From QIAW01 sp035487295 (GTDB taxonomy: Bacteria; Acidobacteriota; Terriglobia; Terriglobales; Acidobacteriaceae), in NCBI GenBank assembly GCA_035487295.1, contig DATHMH010000025.1:1-64000 (forward strand): DNA of 64,000 nt, written 5' to 3'. This document shows, piece after piece, positions 16,645 to 24,841 of this stretch. The position numbers and the translations under genes are program-made. The notes under the pieces are model-generated. The model was not told the DNA's origin, did no database searches, and worked only from the letters and a program-made list of their open reading frames with translations. Position 1 is the first letter of the stretch. Every line of letters begins with the position of its first letter.

Positions 16645-17196
16645 TTACTGCTCCGCCTGGGTGCGGATGAGGCGCAGCATTTCTTTGCGAATCCATCCGG
16701 AAAAGGGGCCCACGACGCTCCAGTAAAGCAGGAATCTGCGCCGGGCGCCGGCGCCAAACGTCTGGATCCGCGTCTCCGTGGAGAGGCGGGTCTCACCTGG
16801 CGATGTTGAAGCCAGATGAAAATTCCACAAAGCCTTGGCATAACCATCTGTTTGGAAATCAATAATTTCTTTTGGCGACAAGCCTTGAATAATGCCGCTC
16901 GAGGGTTGCCAGAAGCGGCCTACTACGCCAATCACCAGTTCTTCGTTTTCTAACCGCGACACTTCCATGAAACCCGCGCGTCGTATGCGCTCGGTCAGGC
17001 TCTGGTTTGGATCGGGCTTATGACGGGCACGGCGGCCTAAAGTGCGTATCCCCATCAGAAGGCGGATGACGCCTGATTGCGAGAAATCCACATGCTGCAA
17101 GACTGAAAACGTGCGTGCAGCGTCGGCTTTGACGATTGTTTGGTAGCGAGCGGCGGCATCGTAGCTGGGCATGAGCTCGTCGAGCAGCATAGTCAA
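16645..17196 (-). CDS. SRPBCC/DUF2867-like hypothetical protein
   Basis: The protein has 183 residues and no signal peptide. The N-terminal YDAAARYQTIVKADAARTFS, the central LTERIRRAGFMEVSRLENEE, the GVVGRFWQPS motif and WNFHLASTSPGETRLSTETR suggest a START/SRPBCC-like hydrophobic-cavity fold; the assignment is tentative. Its start overlaps the stop of the solute-binding protein gene by 4 bp (ATGA), making it the last gene of the glucarate operon. The 3' two thirds are duplicated at 12485-12868. No catalytic motif is recognised. Confidence 0.75.
   Translation of the reverse strand: MTMLLDELMPSYDAAARYQTIVKADAARTFSVLQHVDFSQSGVIRLLMGIRTLGRRARHKPDPNQSLTERIRRAGFMEVSRLENEELVIGVVGRFWQPSSGIIQGLSPKEIIDFQTDGYAKALWNFHLASTSPGETRLSTETRIQTFGAGARRRFLLYWSVVGPFSGWIRKEMLRLIRTQAEQ
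16652..17030 (-). repeat. Copy B of the ~380-bp duplicated segment
   Basis: This copy lies inside the intact gene at 16645-17196 and is presumably the parent of copy A. The pair brackets the TonB receptor in direct orientation about 4.2 kb apart. Confidence 0.85.
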
Positions 17197-18722
17197 TTCA
17201 CCAGCTCAGCGGTCTTGAGGAAGCCATAATCTCCACTGGGCATCAGGACCAGATTTTTCACGCGCCGGGTGTGAACTACGACGTTATCCAGATACCAGAG
17301 ATTTACATAAGGCAGGTCTTCGGCCAGAATTTTCTGTACCTCGTCGTAAAGCGGTTTGCGTTTTTCAGGATCAACCTCTTCCCGCGCCTGATTGAGCAGC
17401 GCATCCACCCGGGCATTGGAATAATAACCGCGATTGGCGCGTTGCGGAGGAATGCTGGAGGAGTGGAAGACATACTCGAAGATATCGGGGTCCTGGTTGC
17501 CGCCGATCCAGCGCAGGGAAAACACCTGGAAGGCGCCTTTGGTTACATCCGAAAAGAAAGTGGTGAACTCCAGCGAACGGATATCCAGCGCAATGCCGAC
17601 ATCGCGCAATTGTTGCTGGAAGACCGCGGCCAGCAGGCGCGTGGTCTCTTCGGCAGAAGTTTTCATCGTTATGTGAAAGCGGACGCCATCGGCTCCCGGC
17701 GGATGGCCGGCCTGATCCAGCAACTCGCGAGCCCGCTGGGGATCGTAGTTATACTGTTTGACATTCCCATCATAGGCCCAGCTTTGCGGTGGAAGAATGC
17801 TGCTGGCGGGCTCGGCCTCATCCCTCCACAAATAATGAATGATAGGCTCACGGTTGATGGCGTAAGCAATCGCCTGGCGCACGCGCACATCTTTCAAAAT
17901 GGGATCGCGCAGGTTAAAAGCTAAATAGTTATAGGTGCTGCCCGATGCAATCTCGACCTGCAGGTTGGGATCGCGACGCATGGGCTGGAGCATGTCGGCA
18001 CTCAGCGAGCCGTTAGGAGCGATATCGGCGCTGCCTTTGCGCAACTCCAGCGCCCGCGTGGTGGCGTCAGGCACCACGGCAAAGCGCACGCGCGCGATGC
18101 GGGGACGCAAGCCGGTATCCCAATAATCGGGGTTACGCTCCAGCACCACTTCCTTATCCTGCTCCTGACGCACGAAGCGAAAAGGACCGCTGCCGATGGG
18201 ATGGCGGTTGAAATCGGCGCCGCTGCCGTAGGGCACAATGCCAATGCCGCCTTCGGAGAGGTTCCACATCAGGGTCGCATCGGGTTCTTTCAGGTGAAAA
18301 ATAACCGTGGCGTCATCGGGCGCATCAATGCGGTCCACATGCTTATAGGTGGCGGTCTTGGGGCTGGGCAAGACGTGGTTCAGCATGGAATCAATGGTGT
18401 ACTTCACGTCGCGCGCAGTCAGCGAGCGTCCATCATGAAAGCGCACGCCCGTGCGCAGGTGGAAGATGTAAGTCAACGGATTGGGGATCTCATAGCTCTC
18501 GGCCAGCATGGGCTGTAAATTAAAGTGCTCATCGCGGCGAAAGAGCGCGTCAAAGATCAACATGTCAATGCGTTCGGATTGGGCGTCAATGCCGGCGCGT
18601 GGGTCGAGGTTTGTGGGGCTGCTCTCGATAATCATGACCAAAGTGCCAGGGTCGGGGCGCCGCGCGCATCCGGAGAGAAAGAAGGGAAGCAAGAGCACGG
18701 CCAGGCAGAGGAGGCGGAGCAT
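17193..18722 (-). CDS. ABC transporter solute-binding lipoprotein, family 5 (peptide/nickel type)
   Basis: The protein has 509 residues from the start at 18722, chosen because it opens a lipoprotein signal (MLRLLCLAVLLLPFFLSGC, lipobox LSGC); a start at 18743 would add seven residues. The mature protein is SBP family 5: LDPRAGIDAQSERIDMLIFD, the AESYEI..TYIFHLR block, RDVKYTIDSM, and ARELLDQAGHPPG near the C-terminus. It would bind oligopeptides or other solutes outside the cytoplasmic membrane. No permease or ATPase gene is nearby, so it is an orphan receptor here. It sits 38 bp after kdgD and overlaps the next gene, suggesting a link to glucarate use or sensing. Confidence 0.9.
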   Translation of the reverse strand: MLRLLCLAVLLLPFFLSGCARRPDPGTLVMIIESSPTNLDPRAGIDAQSERIDMLIFDALFRRDEHFNLQPMLAESYEIPNPLTYIFHLRTGVRFHDGRSLTARDVKYTIDSMLNHVLPSPKTATYKHVDRIDAPDDATVIFHLKEPDATLMWNLSEGGIGIVPYGSGADFNRHPIGSGPFRFVRQEQDKEVVLERNPDYWDTGLRPRIARVRFAVVPDATTRALELRKGSADIAPNGSLSADMLQPMRRDPNLQVEIASGSTYNYLAFNLRDPILKDVRVRQAIAYAINREPIIHYLWRDEAEPASSILPPQSWAYDGNVKQYNYDPQRARELLDQAGHPPGADGVRFHITMKTSAEETTRLLAAVFQQQLRDVGIALDIRSLEFTTFFSDVTKGAFQVFSLRWIGGNQDPDIFEYVFHSSSIPPQRANRGYYSNARVDALLNQAREEVDPEKRKPLYDEVQKILAEDLPYVNLWYLDNVVVHTRRVKNLVLMPSGDYGFLKTAELVN

Positions 18723-18759
18723 GCTTTCATTAAAACATGACAACGATACGAGTGGAACG

Positions 18760-19668
18760 CTACAGCACCGGCTTCCAGCGCTCCATCATCTTGCGCAGCT
18801 CTGACATGTCTTCCGGACGCATAGCCGGAAGCGGCGGACGCACCGGGCCTGCCGCCAGACCCGCGATATTCATCATCTCTTTCATCACCGTGACCTCGTA
18901 GCCTTTTCGCCGGGCGCGCAGAGCGTAGAGAGGAACCACATACTCATTCATCAGGCGCAGAAGCTCAGAGCTGTTGCCGGCAGAGGCGGTTTCGTGAAGC
19001 TGCAAAGAGAGTTTGGGCGCGACCGTGGCGATGCTCGAAGTATAAGTACGGATTCCAATGCTGTAGTAGCCGGGCACGCAGTCATCGCCGATGCCACCGA
19101 TCCAGTAGAGCCGGTCGCCCACGCGGTTCATAATCTGCTGATAGCGGCGGATGTCGCCTTGTCCATCTTTCCATCCCACCAGGTTGGGAATCTTCGCCGC
19201 TAATTTTTCCACCCACTCCGGTCCTGGGTTCACCCAGTCGCGGCTATAAACAAAAAGTCCCAGTGGAGTGGCCGCGCCTATGGCGGCGTAATAATCCGCG
19301 AGCGCAGCCTCATCGGCGCCGGGATAATAAGGAGGCAGAGCCAGGATCGCATCCGCGCCTGCCCGTGCCGATTGCTGCGCCATTTCAATAGCGATCTGCC
19401 GGTTGAACCCTGTGCCCGCGATCACCGGAACCTTGCCGCGCACTTCTTCGATTGTGGCCTTGACCACTTCGGCGTGCTCCGCCGGGGTCAGGGAATACAT
19501 TTCGCCTGTACCACCCGCGGAGACGATCGCGCTGATGGGATATCTAAGTAATTCTTGAAGGTTCTTCCGCAGTCCGCTGATATCGAGAGACAAGTCTGGC
19601 TTGAATGGTGTGACCGGGAAAGCAATCACGCCACGGAGCCTATTGCGAAGTTCTTCTGGTTTCGTCAT
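18760..19668 (-). CDS. kdgD: 5-dehydro-4-deoxyglucarate dehydratase
   Basis: The protein has 302 residues, DapA/NAL superfamily TIM barrel. It dehydrates and decarboxylates 5-keto-4-deoxy-D-glucarate to 2,5-dioxopentanoate. Visible: GVIAFPVTPF at the N-terminus, the family-specific SAGGTGEMYSLTPAEH phosphate-loop counterpart, the catalytic Tyr in FVYSRDW, and the Schiff-base Lys in VGWKDGQGD (about residue 184). The gene lies 26 bp after gudD on the same strand, exactly the preceding step. The pathway context makes the KdgD assignment firmer than sequence alone. Confidence 0.93.
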   Translation of the reverse strand: MTKPEELRNRLRGVIAFPVTPFKPDLSLDISGLRKNLQELLRYPISAIVSAGGTGEMYSLTPAEHAEVVKATIEEVRGKVPVIAGTGFNRQIAIEMAQQSARAGADAILALPPYYPGADEAALADYYAAIGAATPLGLFVYSRDWVNPGPEWVEKLAAKIPNLVGWKDGQGDIRRYQQIMNRVGDRLYWIGGIGDDCVPGYYSIGIRTYTSSIATVAPKLSLQLHETASAGNSSELLRLMNEYVVPLYALRARRKGYEVTVMKEMMNIAGLAAGPVRPPLPAMRPEDMSELRKMMERWKPVL

Positions 19669-19694
19669 TAATTCTTACCAATAGGAATTTCTCA

Positions 19695-21002
19695 TCAACG
19701 GGGAAGTATACGCTTCCAACTTTTATCCACACGCCTTCGCATCTCCTCGGCATCGTCGCGCTTGCGGTACAGGCAGGTGGCATAGCGCTCACGCCCTCGG
19801 GCTAGTTGATCGTGATCAAGTTCAACCCCCAGGCCAGGCTTCTCGGGAATACGAACGCATCCTGCAACGATAGGCACGCGGCCGCCGGCCACGATCTCAT
19901 CTTTTTCCGACTGCCAGGGGTAATGCGTGTCGCACGCGTAGGTCAAATGCGGAGTGGCAGCGGCGGCATGCGCCATGGCCATGAGAGAGACCCCAAGATG
20001 ACTATTGGAGTGCATGGAAAGTCCAAGACCAAAAGTTCGGCAGATCTTGCCCAGATGTTGTACCTGCTGCAGTCCGCCCCAGTAGTGGGGATCGCACAAG
20101 ATAATCTGCACGGCATCTTGTTTTACCGATTCGGGAATATCGGCAAACGAAGTTACGGCGACGTTGCTTGCAAGCGGTGTTGTCACGCCTGCCTGCAGCA
20201 GACCGCGACGTACCCGGGCCATGCCGTCGATGCCTGCGGTGGGGTCTTCGAGATATCCGCCGCCTCCTAATTCCTCAGCCAGCGCCTTTCCCACGCGGAT
20301 GGAGGTCTCAACCGACCAGGCGGAGTTAGGGTCCATGCGCAAAGGCACTGCCGGTCCAAAAGCCACACGAAGCTGCCTGACGGTTTCAATTTCAATATCA
20401 GGATCGAGGACGCCGGTCTTGAACTTGATATCCCGGAATCCATACTTTACGACCATCTGCTGCACTTGTTTGACCAGCGCCGCGGGGGTCAACGCCTCGC
20501 CATATTCGTCGGGACGTGCATCGTCGCCTTCACCTCCTCCTCCGGCATGTTTGTAGAACGGATACGCCGAAAAGGAAACCGAATCGCGTACTCTGCCGCC
20601 AAGCAGGTCGCAGGCCGGCTTGCCAACCGATCTTCCAATCAAATCAAGGCAGGCAATCTCAAGTGCCGAGTAAAGGCGTGCCGCAGCGTCGAAGGGATTC
20701 TCGCCGGGGACATAATAGGTCTGGGAGCGGTCGAAGCTGGTGCCTTTGGGATCGTCTTCGATCATCGGCATCAGCAATCCCGCCAGACGATACGCATCAG
20801 CGCCTATGATGCGCGGACGCAAATTCTCGAATCCCTGAGCAATGGCATCGCCGCCATGGGTCTCGCTGATGCCGGTAATTCCGTCTTCGCTCTTAAGCTC
20901 AATGACGGTTCGTAGAGCGTAGGGCGCGTGCAGCCCATACGAACTACGCAATGGCGGGTCTGCGATGGCAATCGAGTGGATACGCAATTCAACAATTCGC
21001 AT
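19695..21002 (-). CDS. gudD: Glucarate dehydratase
   Basis: The protein has 435 residues, enolase superfamily. It dehydrates D-glucarate (and often L-idarate) to 5-keto-4-deoxyglucarate. Motifs: FKTGVLDP with the catalytic Lys pair (IKFKTG, about residue 205), metal ligands in RMDPNSAWS and YLEDPTAG, then LASNVAVTSF, and the general-base His in HSNSHLG. It is the first gene of the minus-strand operon gudD, kdgD, solute-binding protein, SRPBCC-like, and is divergent from the dehydrogenase that finishes the pathway. A -10-like TAGAAT (21040-21035) and a weak TTTCCA (21063-21058), 17 bp apart, could be its promoter. Confidence 0.93.
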   Translation of the reverse strand: MRIVELRIHSIAIADPPLRSSYGLHAPYALRTVIELKSEDGITGISETHGGDAIAQGFENLRPRIIGADAYRLAGLLMPMIEDDPKGTSFDRSQTYYVPGENPFDAAARLYSALEIACLDLIGRSVGKPACDLLGGRVRDSVSFSAYPFYKHAGGGGEGDDARPDEYGEALTPAALVKQVQQMVVKYGFRDIKFKTGVLDPDIEIETVRQLRVAFGPAVPLRMDPNSAWSVETSIRVGKALAEELGGGGYLEDPTAGIDGMARVRRGLLQAGVTTPLASNVAVTSFADIPESVKQDAVQIILCDPHYWGGLQQVQHLGKICRTFGLGLSMHSNSHLGVSLMAMAHAAAATPHLTYACDTHYPWQSEKDEIVAGGRVPIVAGCVRIPEKPGLGVELDHDQLARGRERYATCLYRKRDDAEEMRRRVDKSWKRILPR

Positions 21003-21025
21003 GATATGGATAACCAGAAAGATTT

Positions 21026-21146
21026 TAACCGGTTATTCTAAACGTATGTCTGCTTCATGGAAAATCTCGTCACTTTGGGTAGTGGGCTAATTAGCCCAAT
21101 GCCTCACTTTGCGGCCAAATTTCGCGGCCAGGCTTTCAAGTATACT
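21026..21146. promoter_or_regulatory. Divergent control region of the glucarate genes
   Basis: This region between gudD and the dehydrogenase contains a perfect 16-bp palindrome TGGGCTAATTAGCCCA (21083-21098), a 10-bp palindrome TAACCGGTTA (21026-21035), and a -10-like TATACT (21141-21146) facing the dehydrogenase. The placement between both promoters fits an operator. No regulator gene is adjacent. Confidence 0.5.
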
Positions 21147-21170
21147 TACGAGTTATTCGCAGGTGAAAAG

Positions 21171-22787
21171 ATGGAACTGCACGGCGGCAATATTCTAGGC
21201 GCGGATGTCAGCAAATCAGCCTCTACAACTTTTCGGGCGGTGAATCCGGCGACGGCGGAGGAACTGCCTACGGATTTTCACGAGGCAACGCAGGCGGAGG
21301 CAGACAGTGCGCTTCAACTTGCAGAACAGGCCTTCCCTGAGTATCGCCACAAATCAGCCGGCGCAATTGCGAAATTTCTCGAAGCGATTGCTGCAGGTCT
21401 GGAAGCCTTGGGCCAGGGACTTATTGCCCGCGCGCATGCCGAGACTGCGCTGCCCGAGCCCCGTCTGCTCTCTGAGCGCGGCAGGACTGTCAGCCAGCTC
21501 AAGACGTTTGCGACGTTGATTCGTGAGGGCTCATGGGTGGACGCACGCATTGACCGCGCCGACCCCGGCCGCACGCCGCCCAAACCCGATTTGCGAAGAA
21601 TGCTGGTTCCCATGGGGCCGGTCGTGGTGTTTGGCGCCAGCAACTTTCCCCTGGCCTTCTCCATCTGCGGAGGCGATACCGCCTCGGCGCTGGCGGCGGG
21701 GAATCCGGTTGTTGCCAAAGCGCACCCGGCGCATCCGGGTACCTCGGAGATGGCGGCCCGCGTCATCCAGAAAGCGGCCAGCGATTGTGCTATGCCGGCG
21801 GGCGTGTTTTCCATGGTGCACGGCGCCAAACCTGATGTGAGTGTGGCGCTGGTGCGCCATCCTGCGACCTGCGCAGTTGGTTTTACCGGTTCGCTGCAGG
21901 CGGGGCGGGCGTTGTTCAATGCTGCCGCGGGCAGGCCTTCCCCCATTCCGGTTTTTGCCGAGATGGGAAGCATCAATCCTGTCTTTGTGCTGCCCAACGT
22001 TTTGAAGCAACGCGGAGCCCAACTGGCCCAGAGCCTGGCGAAGTCGGTGACGGTAGGTGTCGGCCAATTCTGCACCAAGCCTGGGCTGGTGGTGGGCCTG
22101 GAAGGCGCGACCCTGGATGAATTCCAGCAGAGCCTGGGCGTTGCTGTGAGCTCAACTCCTTCCGGCACGATGCTCCACGCGGGCATTGCCGCGCGGTATG
22201 GTACTGAGTGCGAGAAGAGAATGAACATCTCCGGTCTCCAGCTTGTTGCCTCTGCTCCGGGCGCATCGCAAGATAAATCCAAAACTCAAGCCCAGGCAGC
22301 GGTCTTCACAACCAAGGCGCAATCTTTCCTCAAAAATTCGGAGCTACATGAGGAGCTGTTTGGGCCTTCCACATTGATCGTAAGCTGCGAAACGGCTGGG
22401 GAACTGGAAGAGATTGCGCGCAGCCTTGAAGGCCAACTCACGGTCTCTGTCCATGCTACCGAGCAGGACTTGAAGGAGCACGCCGGGTTAATCGATCTCC
22501 TGCGCGAGAAGGCGGGGCGGCTGGTCTTTGGCGGCGTTCCCACGGGCGTAGAGGTTGGGCCAGCCATGCATCATGGCGGTCCTTATCCGGCGACCACCGA
22601 TTCGCGGTTTACCTCGGTTGGTACCGCAGCTATCCTGCGCTTTGTACGGCCGGTTTGTTACCAGGATTCCCCATCTGAGTGTCTGCCCCCGGAGTTGCAG
22701 GACGAAAACCCGAGAGGAATCTGGCGTTTAGTGGATGGCGAGTGGACGCAAGTATCCATTGCCGTGGTGTCTGCAAGCAAGGTATAG
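21171..22787 (+). CDS. 2,5-dioxovalerate (alpha-ketoglutaric semialdehyde) dehydrogenase
   Basis: The protein has 538 residues from the start at 21171 (MELHGGNILG), chosen for AGGTGA upstream and family length; the frame is open to 21057, but those residues are not conserved-looking. Aldehyde dehydrogenase superfamily: cofactor region VFGASNFPLAFS, GFTGSLQAGRALF, the catalytic Glu in FAEMGSINP and the nucleophilic Cys in GVGQFCTKPG. The long NPVVAKAHPAHPGTS segment is typical of the KGSADH group. It oxidises 2,5-dioxopentanoate to 2-oxoglutarate with NAD(P), feeding the citric acid cycle. With gudD and kdgD it completes the pathway from glucarate. Confidence 0.92.
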   Translation: MELHGGNILGADVSKSASTTFRAVNPATAEELPTDFHEATQAEADSALQLAEQAFPEYRHKSAGAIAKFLEAIAAGLEALGQGLIARAHAETALPEPRLLSERGRTVSQLKTFATLIREGSWVDARIDRADPGRTPPKPDLRRMLVPMGPVVVFGASNFPLAFSICGGDTASALAAGNPVVAKAHPAHPGTSEMAARVIQKAASDCAMPAGVFSMVHGAKPDVSVALVRHPATCAVGFTGSLQAGRALFNAAAGRPSPIPVFAEMGSINPVFVLPNVLKQRGAQLAQSLAKSVTVGVGQFCTKPGLVVGLEGATLDEFQQSLGVAVSSTPSGTMLHAGIAARYGTECEKRMNISGLQLVASAPGASQDKSKTQAQAAVFTTKAQSFLKNSELHEELFGPSTLIVSCETAGELEEIARSLEGQLTVSVHATEQDLKEHAGLIDLLREKAGRLVFGGVPTGVEVGPAMHHGGPYPATTDSRFTSVGTAAILRFVRPVCYQDSPSECLPPELQDENPRGIWRLVDGEWTQVSIAVVSASKV

Positions 22788-22829
22788 AACGAAAGAACTT
22801 TTTTTGATCGCAGGCGCACTGCCGGGGGC

Positions 22830-23774
22830 TTACCAGTTGCCACCGCTGGAGTGAATCCGGCTGCCTTCTTTCCTCAACTTTAGATCTTCAATGAATGGGT
22901 AAGACTTCGGGGTCGTCAAAAAGCATTCCTGTGGCTGGATGCCGGTGCGAAGAGCCTTTTCCATGGCTTCGACTGCCAGCCCTGCATTCGGTGGCACAAT
23001 GACCGTGCTGGCCAGCAAGCCTTTGCGTACCCAGACTTGTCCTGTCTGGGGGAGACCGTCAACGCCGGTATAAGGCAGGTTGAGCCAGCGTTCGCGTTCG
23101 AATTCGTTCGCTATTTCCGCGAAGGCCTTTCTTGCGCCAATCGCCATCAAATCATTTTGCGCCGCAATCAAGTCAATGGGTTCGTCGTTCAGTGTGGAGA
23201 GGCGGAGCCATGAGGAAACCGCTCGATATCCACCCTCTTCAGTCCAGGATGGCGTTCGTATGGTTTTGGTCTGGATGTTCTCAGGCCTCATCTCGGCCAT
23301 GCCGGCAGCGCGTTCATCGGCTCCGTAGCTGCCGGAAGGCCCGCGAACGTAGAGGACATTGCCGCCTTCGGGCAGAAGTGCCGCAAATTGCCGCGCCTGT
23401 ATGTGTCCGATCTCCCGATGGTTAGAGCTGTAGATAAAAATCGGGACACGGTAATTCTGGCGCAGCTCGCTCACATAATCAGCTTGCCAGTTAAGCACGA
23501 CGACTCCTACCCCCGCGGCCGCCGCCGTTCTGGCTACCTGGGGCAGGGCCGTGCTGCCGAATGGATGAAAGAAAATTGCGTCCGGATGTGAGTTCCCCGG
23601 CAACTGAAGCATTTTCAGCAGTTGCTGACTCTGCAGGATGGAATCGTTCTCTGCATAAATGATTTGTACGGTTACATCAAGTTTCTGCCCCGCTGCCAGG
23701 GCTGTGGCCGCCAGTTCCATTTGGAAGTCATTGGTGCTGGTAGAAAGGGAAACGATGAAATTGAGCTTCTTCAT
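22830..23774 (-). CDS. Periplasmic-binding-protein-like sugar-binding protein without signal peptide
   Basis: The protein has 314 residues from 23774 (MKKLNFIVSL). A TTG at 23816 with AAGGGA close upstream is possible and adds 14 residues. It has the type I periplasmic-binding fold as in ribose-binding proteins and LacI effector domains: NFIVSLSTSTNDFQ, DAIFFHPFGSTALPQV, GGNVLYVRGPSGSYGADERA, DLIAAQNDLMAIGA, TGVDGLPQTG. Neither start gives a signal peptide and there is no DNA-binding domain or permease nearby, so it looks like a cytoplasmic sensor or a degenerate receptor. It is convergent with the dehydrogenase gene. Confidence 0.78.
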   Translation of the reverse strand: MKKLNFIVSLSTSTNDFQMELAATALAAGQKLDVTVQIIYAENDSILQSQQLLKMLQLPGNSHPDAIFFHPFGSTALPQVARTAAAAGVGVVVLNWQADYVSELRQNYRVPIFIYSSNHREIGHIQARQFAALLPEGGNVLYVRGPSGSYGADERAAGMAEMRPENIQTKTIRTPSWTEEGGYRAVSSWLRLSTLNDEPIDLIAAQNDLMAIGARKAFAEIANEFERERWLNLPYTGVDGLPQTGQVWVRKGLLASTVIVPPNAGLAVEAMEKALRTGIQPQECFLTTPKSYPFIEDLKLRKEGSRIHSSGGNW

Positions 23775-23816
23775 GGCTGCCTGGGGGGCCGAAGCCTTAA
23801 ACTTTCTGAGGGCCAA

Positions 23817-24146
23817 CTTCCCTTAATGTTAACGCCATATTAACGCAAATGCGGATAAAAATGCCCTTATCAAACCCGATTCCGGCCAAAAAAGATAAGA
23901 AGTAAGAAGCTGGAAGTGAGATTTTATTAAAGGCCTTTGTACTTTGGCCTCAAGCTTCTCACCTCTTAAACTTCCTACTTCCTACTTCCTACTTCCTACT
24001 TTCTGCCTTGCCTTGTTTTTTCTGGCTGATGTTTACGTTTTTATCTGGGTTTTGCTACGATAAAACGTGCTGAACGAAGCCTCATGAACCTGATATTCTG
24101 AACAGTTCGCCAGGCGCAAGACACCACTGGAACTCGGGGGTACGCG
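23817..24146. other. 330-bp gene-free region with simple repeats
   Basis: It contains purine-rich AAGAAGTAAGAAGCTGGAAGTG (first part 23896 onward) and four perfect CTTCCTA repeats at 23971-23998. The two parts are roughly complementary and could fold back. It should also carry the promoter of the molybdenum hydroxylase operon near its right end; none is clear. Confidence 0.5.
23971..23998 (+). repeat. Four tandem CTTCCTA heptamers
   Basis: Four perfect 7-bp units are followed by degenerate CTTTCTG. A microsatellite-like tract in the gap before the hydroxylase operon. Confidence 0.85.
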
Positions 24147-24755
24147 ATGAGTGATCGTGAAGACGATGTAAAGTCAGGGGTCTCCAGACGAGAGTTTCTC
24201 AAGATATCGGGCATCGCTGCCGCCAGTGTTCCGCTGATTGCCGGTCCAACTGTGCTTACCGTTGCCGGCGAAGAAGTCGAGATCCACGGCCCGGGCAAGA
24301 GCGCAATCAAGCTGAACGTCAATGGAAAAAACTGCTCCGCGGAACTCGAACCCAGGGTCACTTTACTCGACGCACTGCGCGAAGATTTTGAAATCACCGG
24401 GCCCAAGCGGGTTTGCGACCGGGGCGCGTGCGGCGCCTGCACGGTACTCATGGAAAACGCGCCGGTTTACGCCTGTTCGGTTTTGGCCATCGAGGCGCAG
24501 GGAAAGCGCATTGTCACCGTCGAAGGCCTGATGCAGGGCGAGCAACTGCACCCCGTGCAGGCCGCGTTCGTGGAAAATGACGCCCAGCAATGCGGCTTCT
24601 GCACACCCGGATTCGTAGTTGCCACCAAGGCTTTTCTCGATAAACATCCCAATCCAACCCCGGAGCAGGTCCATCGTGGGCTCGGGGGAAACTTCTGCCG
24701 TTGCGGAACTTATGATGGAATCCGCAAAGTTGTTTCACAACTCGCAAAAACGTAA
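24147..24755 (+). CDS. Molybdenum hydroxylase 2Fe-2S subunit with Tat signal
   Basis: The protein has 202 residues. A twin-arginine signal (SRREFLKISGIAAASVPLIA) directs folded export. The N-terminal plant-type 2Fe-2S domain has CDRGACGACTV plus a fourth Cys. The C-terminal helical 2Fe-2S domain has CGFCTPGF and CRCGTYDG. It belongs to the xanthine oxidase family small subunit (YagT/PaoA group). It carries electrons from the Mo site to FAD. It is the first gene of an operon with the Mo and FAD subunits; the enzyme is probably periplasmic, and the Mo subunit hitchhikes because it lacks its own signal. Substrate (aldehyde or N-heterocycle) is unknown. Confidence 0.93.
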   Translation: MSDREDDVKSGVSRREFLKISGIAAASVPLIAGPTVLTVAGEEVEIHGPGKSAIKLNVNGKNCSAELEPRVTLLDALREDFEITGPKRVCDRGACGACTVLMENAPVYACSVLAIEAQGKRIVTVEGLMQGEQLHPVQAAFVENDAQQCGFCTPGFVVATKAFLDKHPNPTPEQVHRGLGGNFCRCGTYDGIRKVVSQLAKT

Positions 24756-24841
24756 ACCGGTTCAGACCGAGAGCAGTAACGATGAAACCCAAATCTTCAA
24801 GCCAGATCAAAATAAGCCAGACCAGAATGTGGAGCTGAACG

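Noticed and set aside
23971..24003. Insertion sequence end or phase-variable tract
   Set aside because: The CTTCCTA units are non-coding, no transposase is near, and no promoter spacing depends on them as far as I can see.
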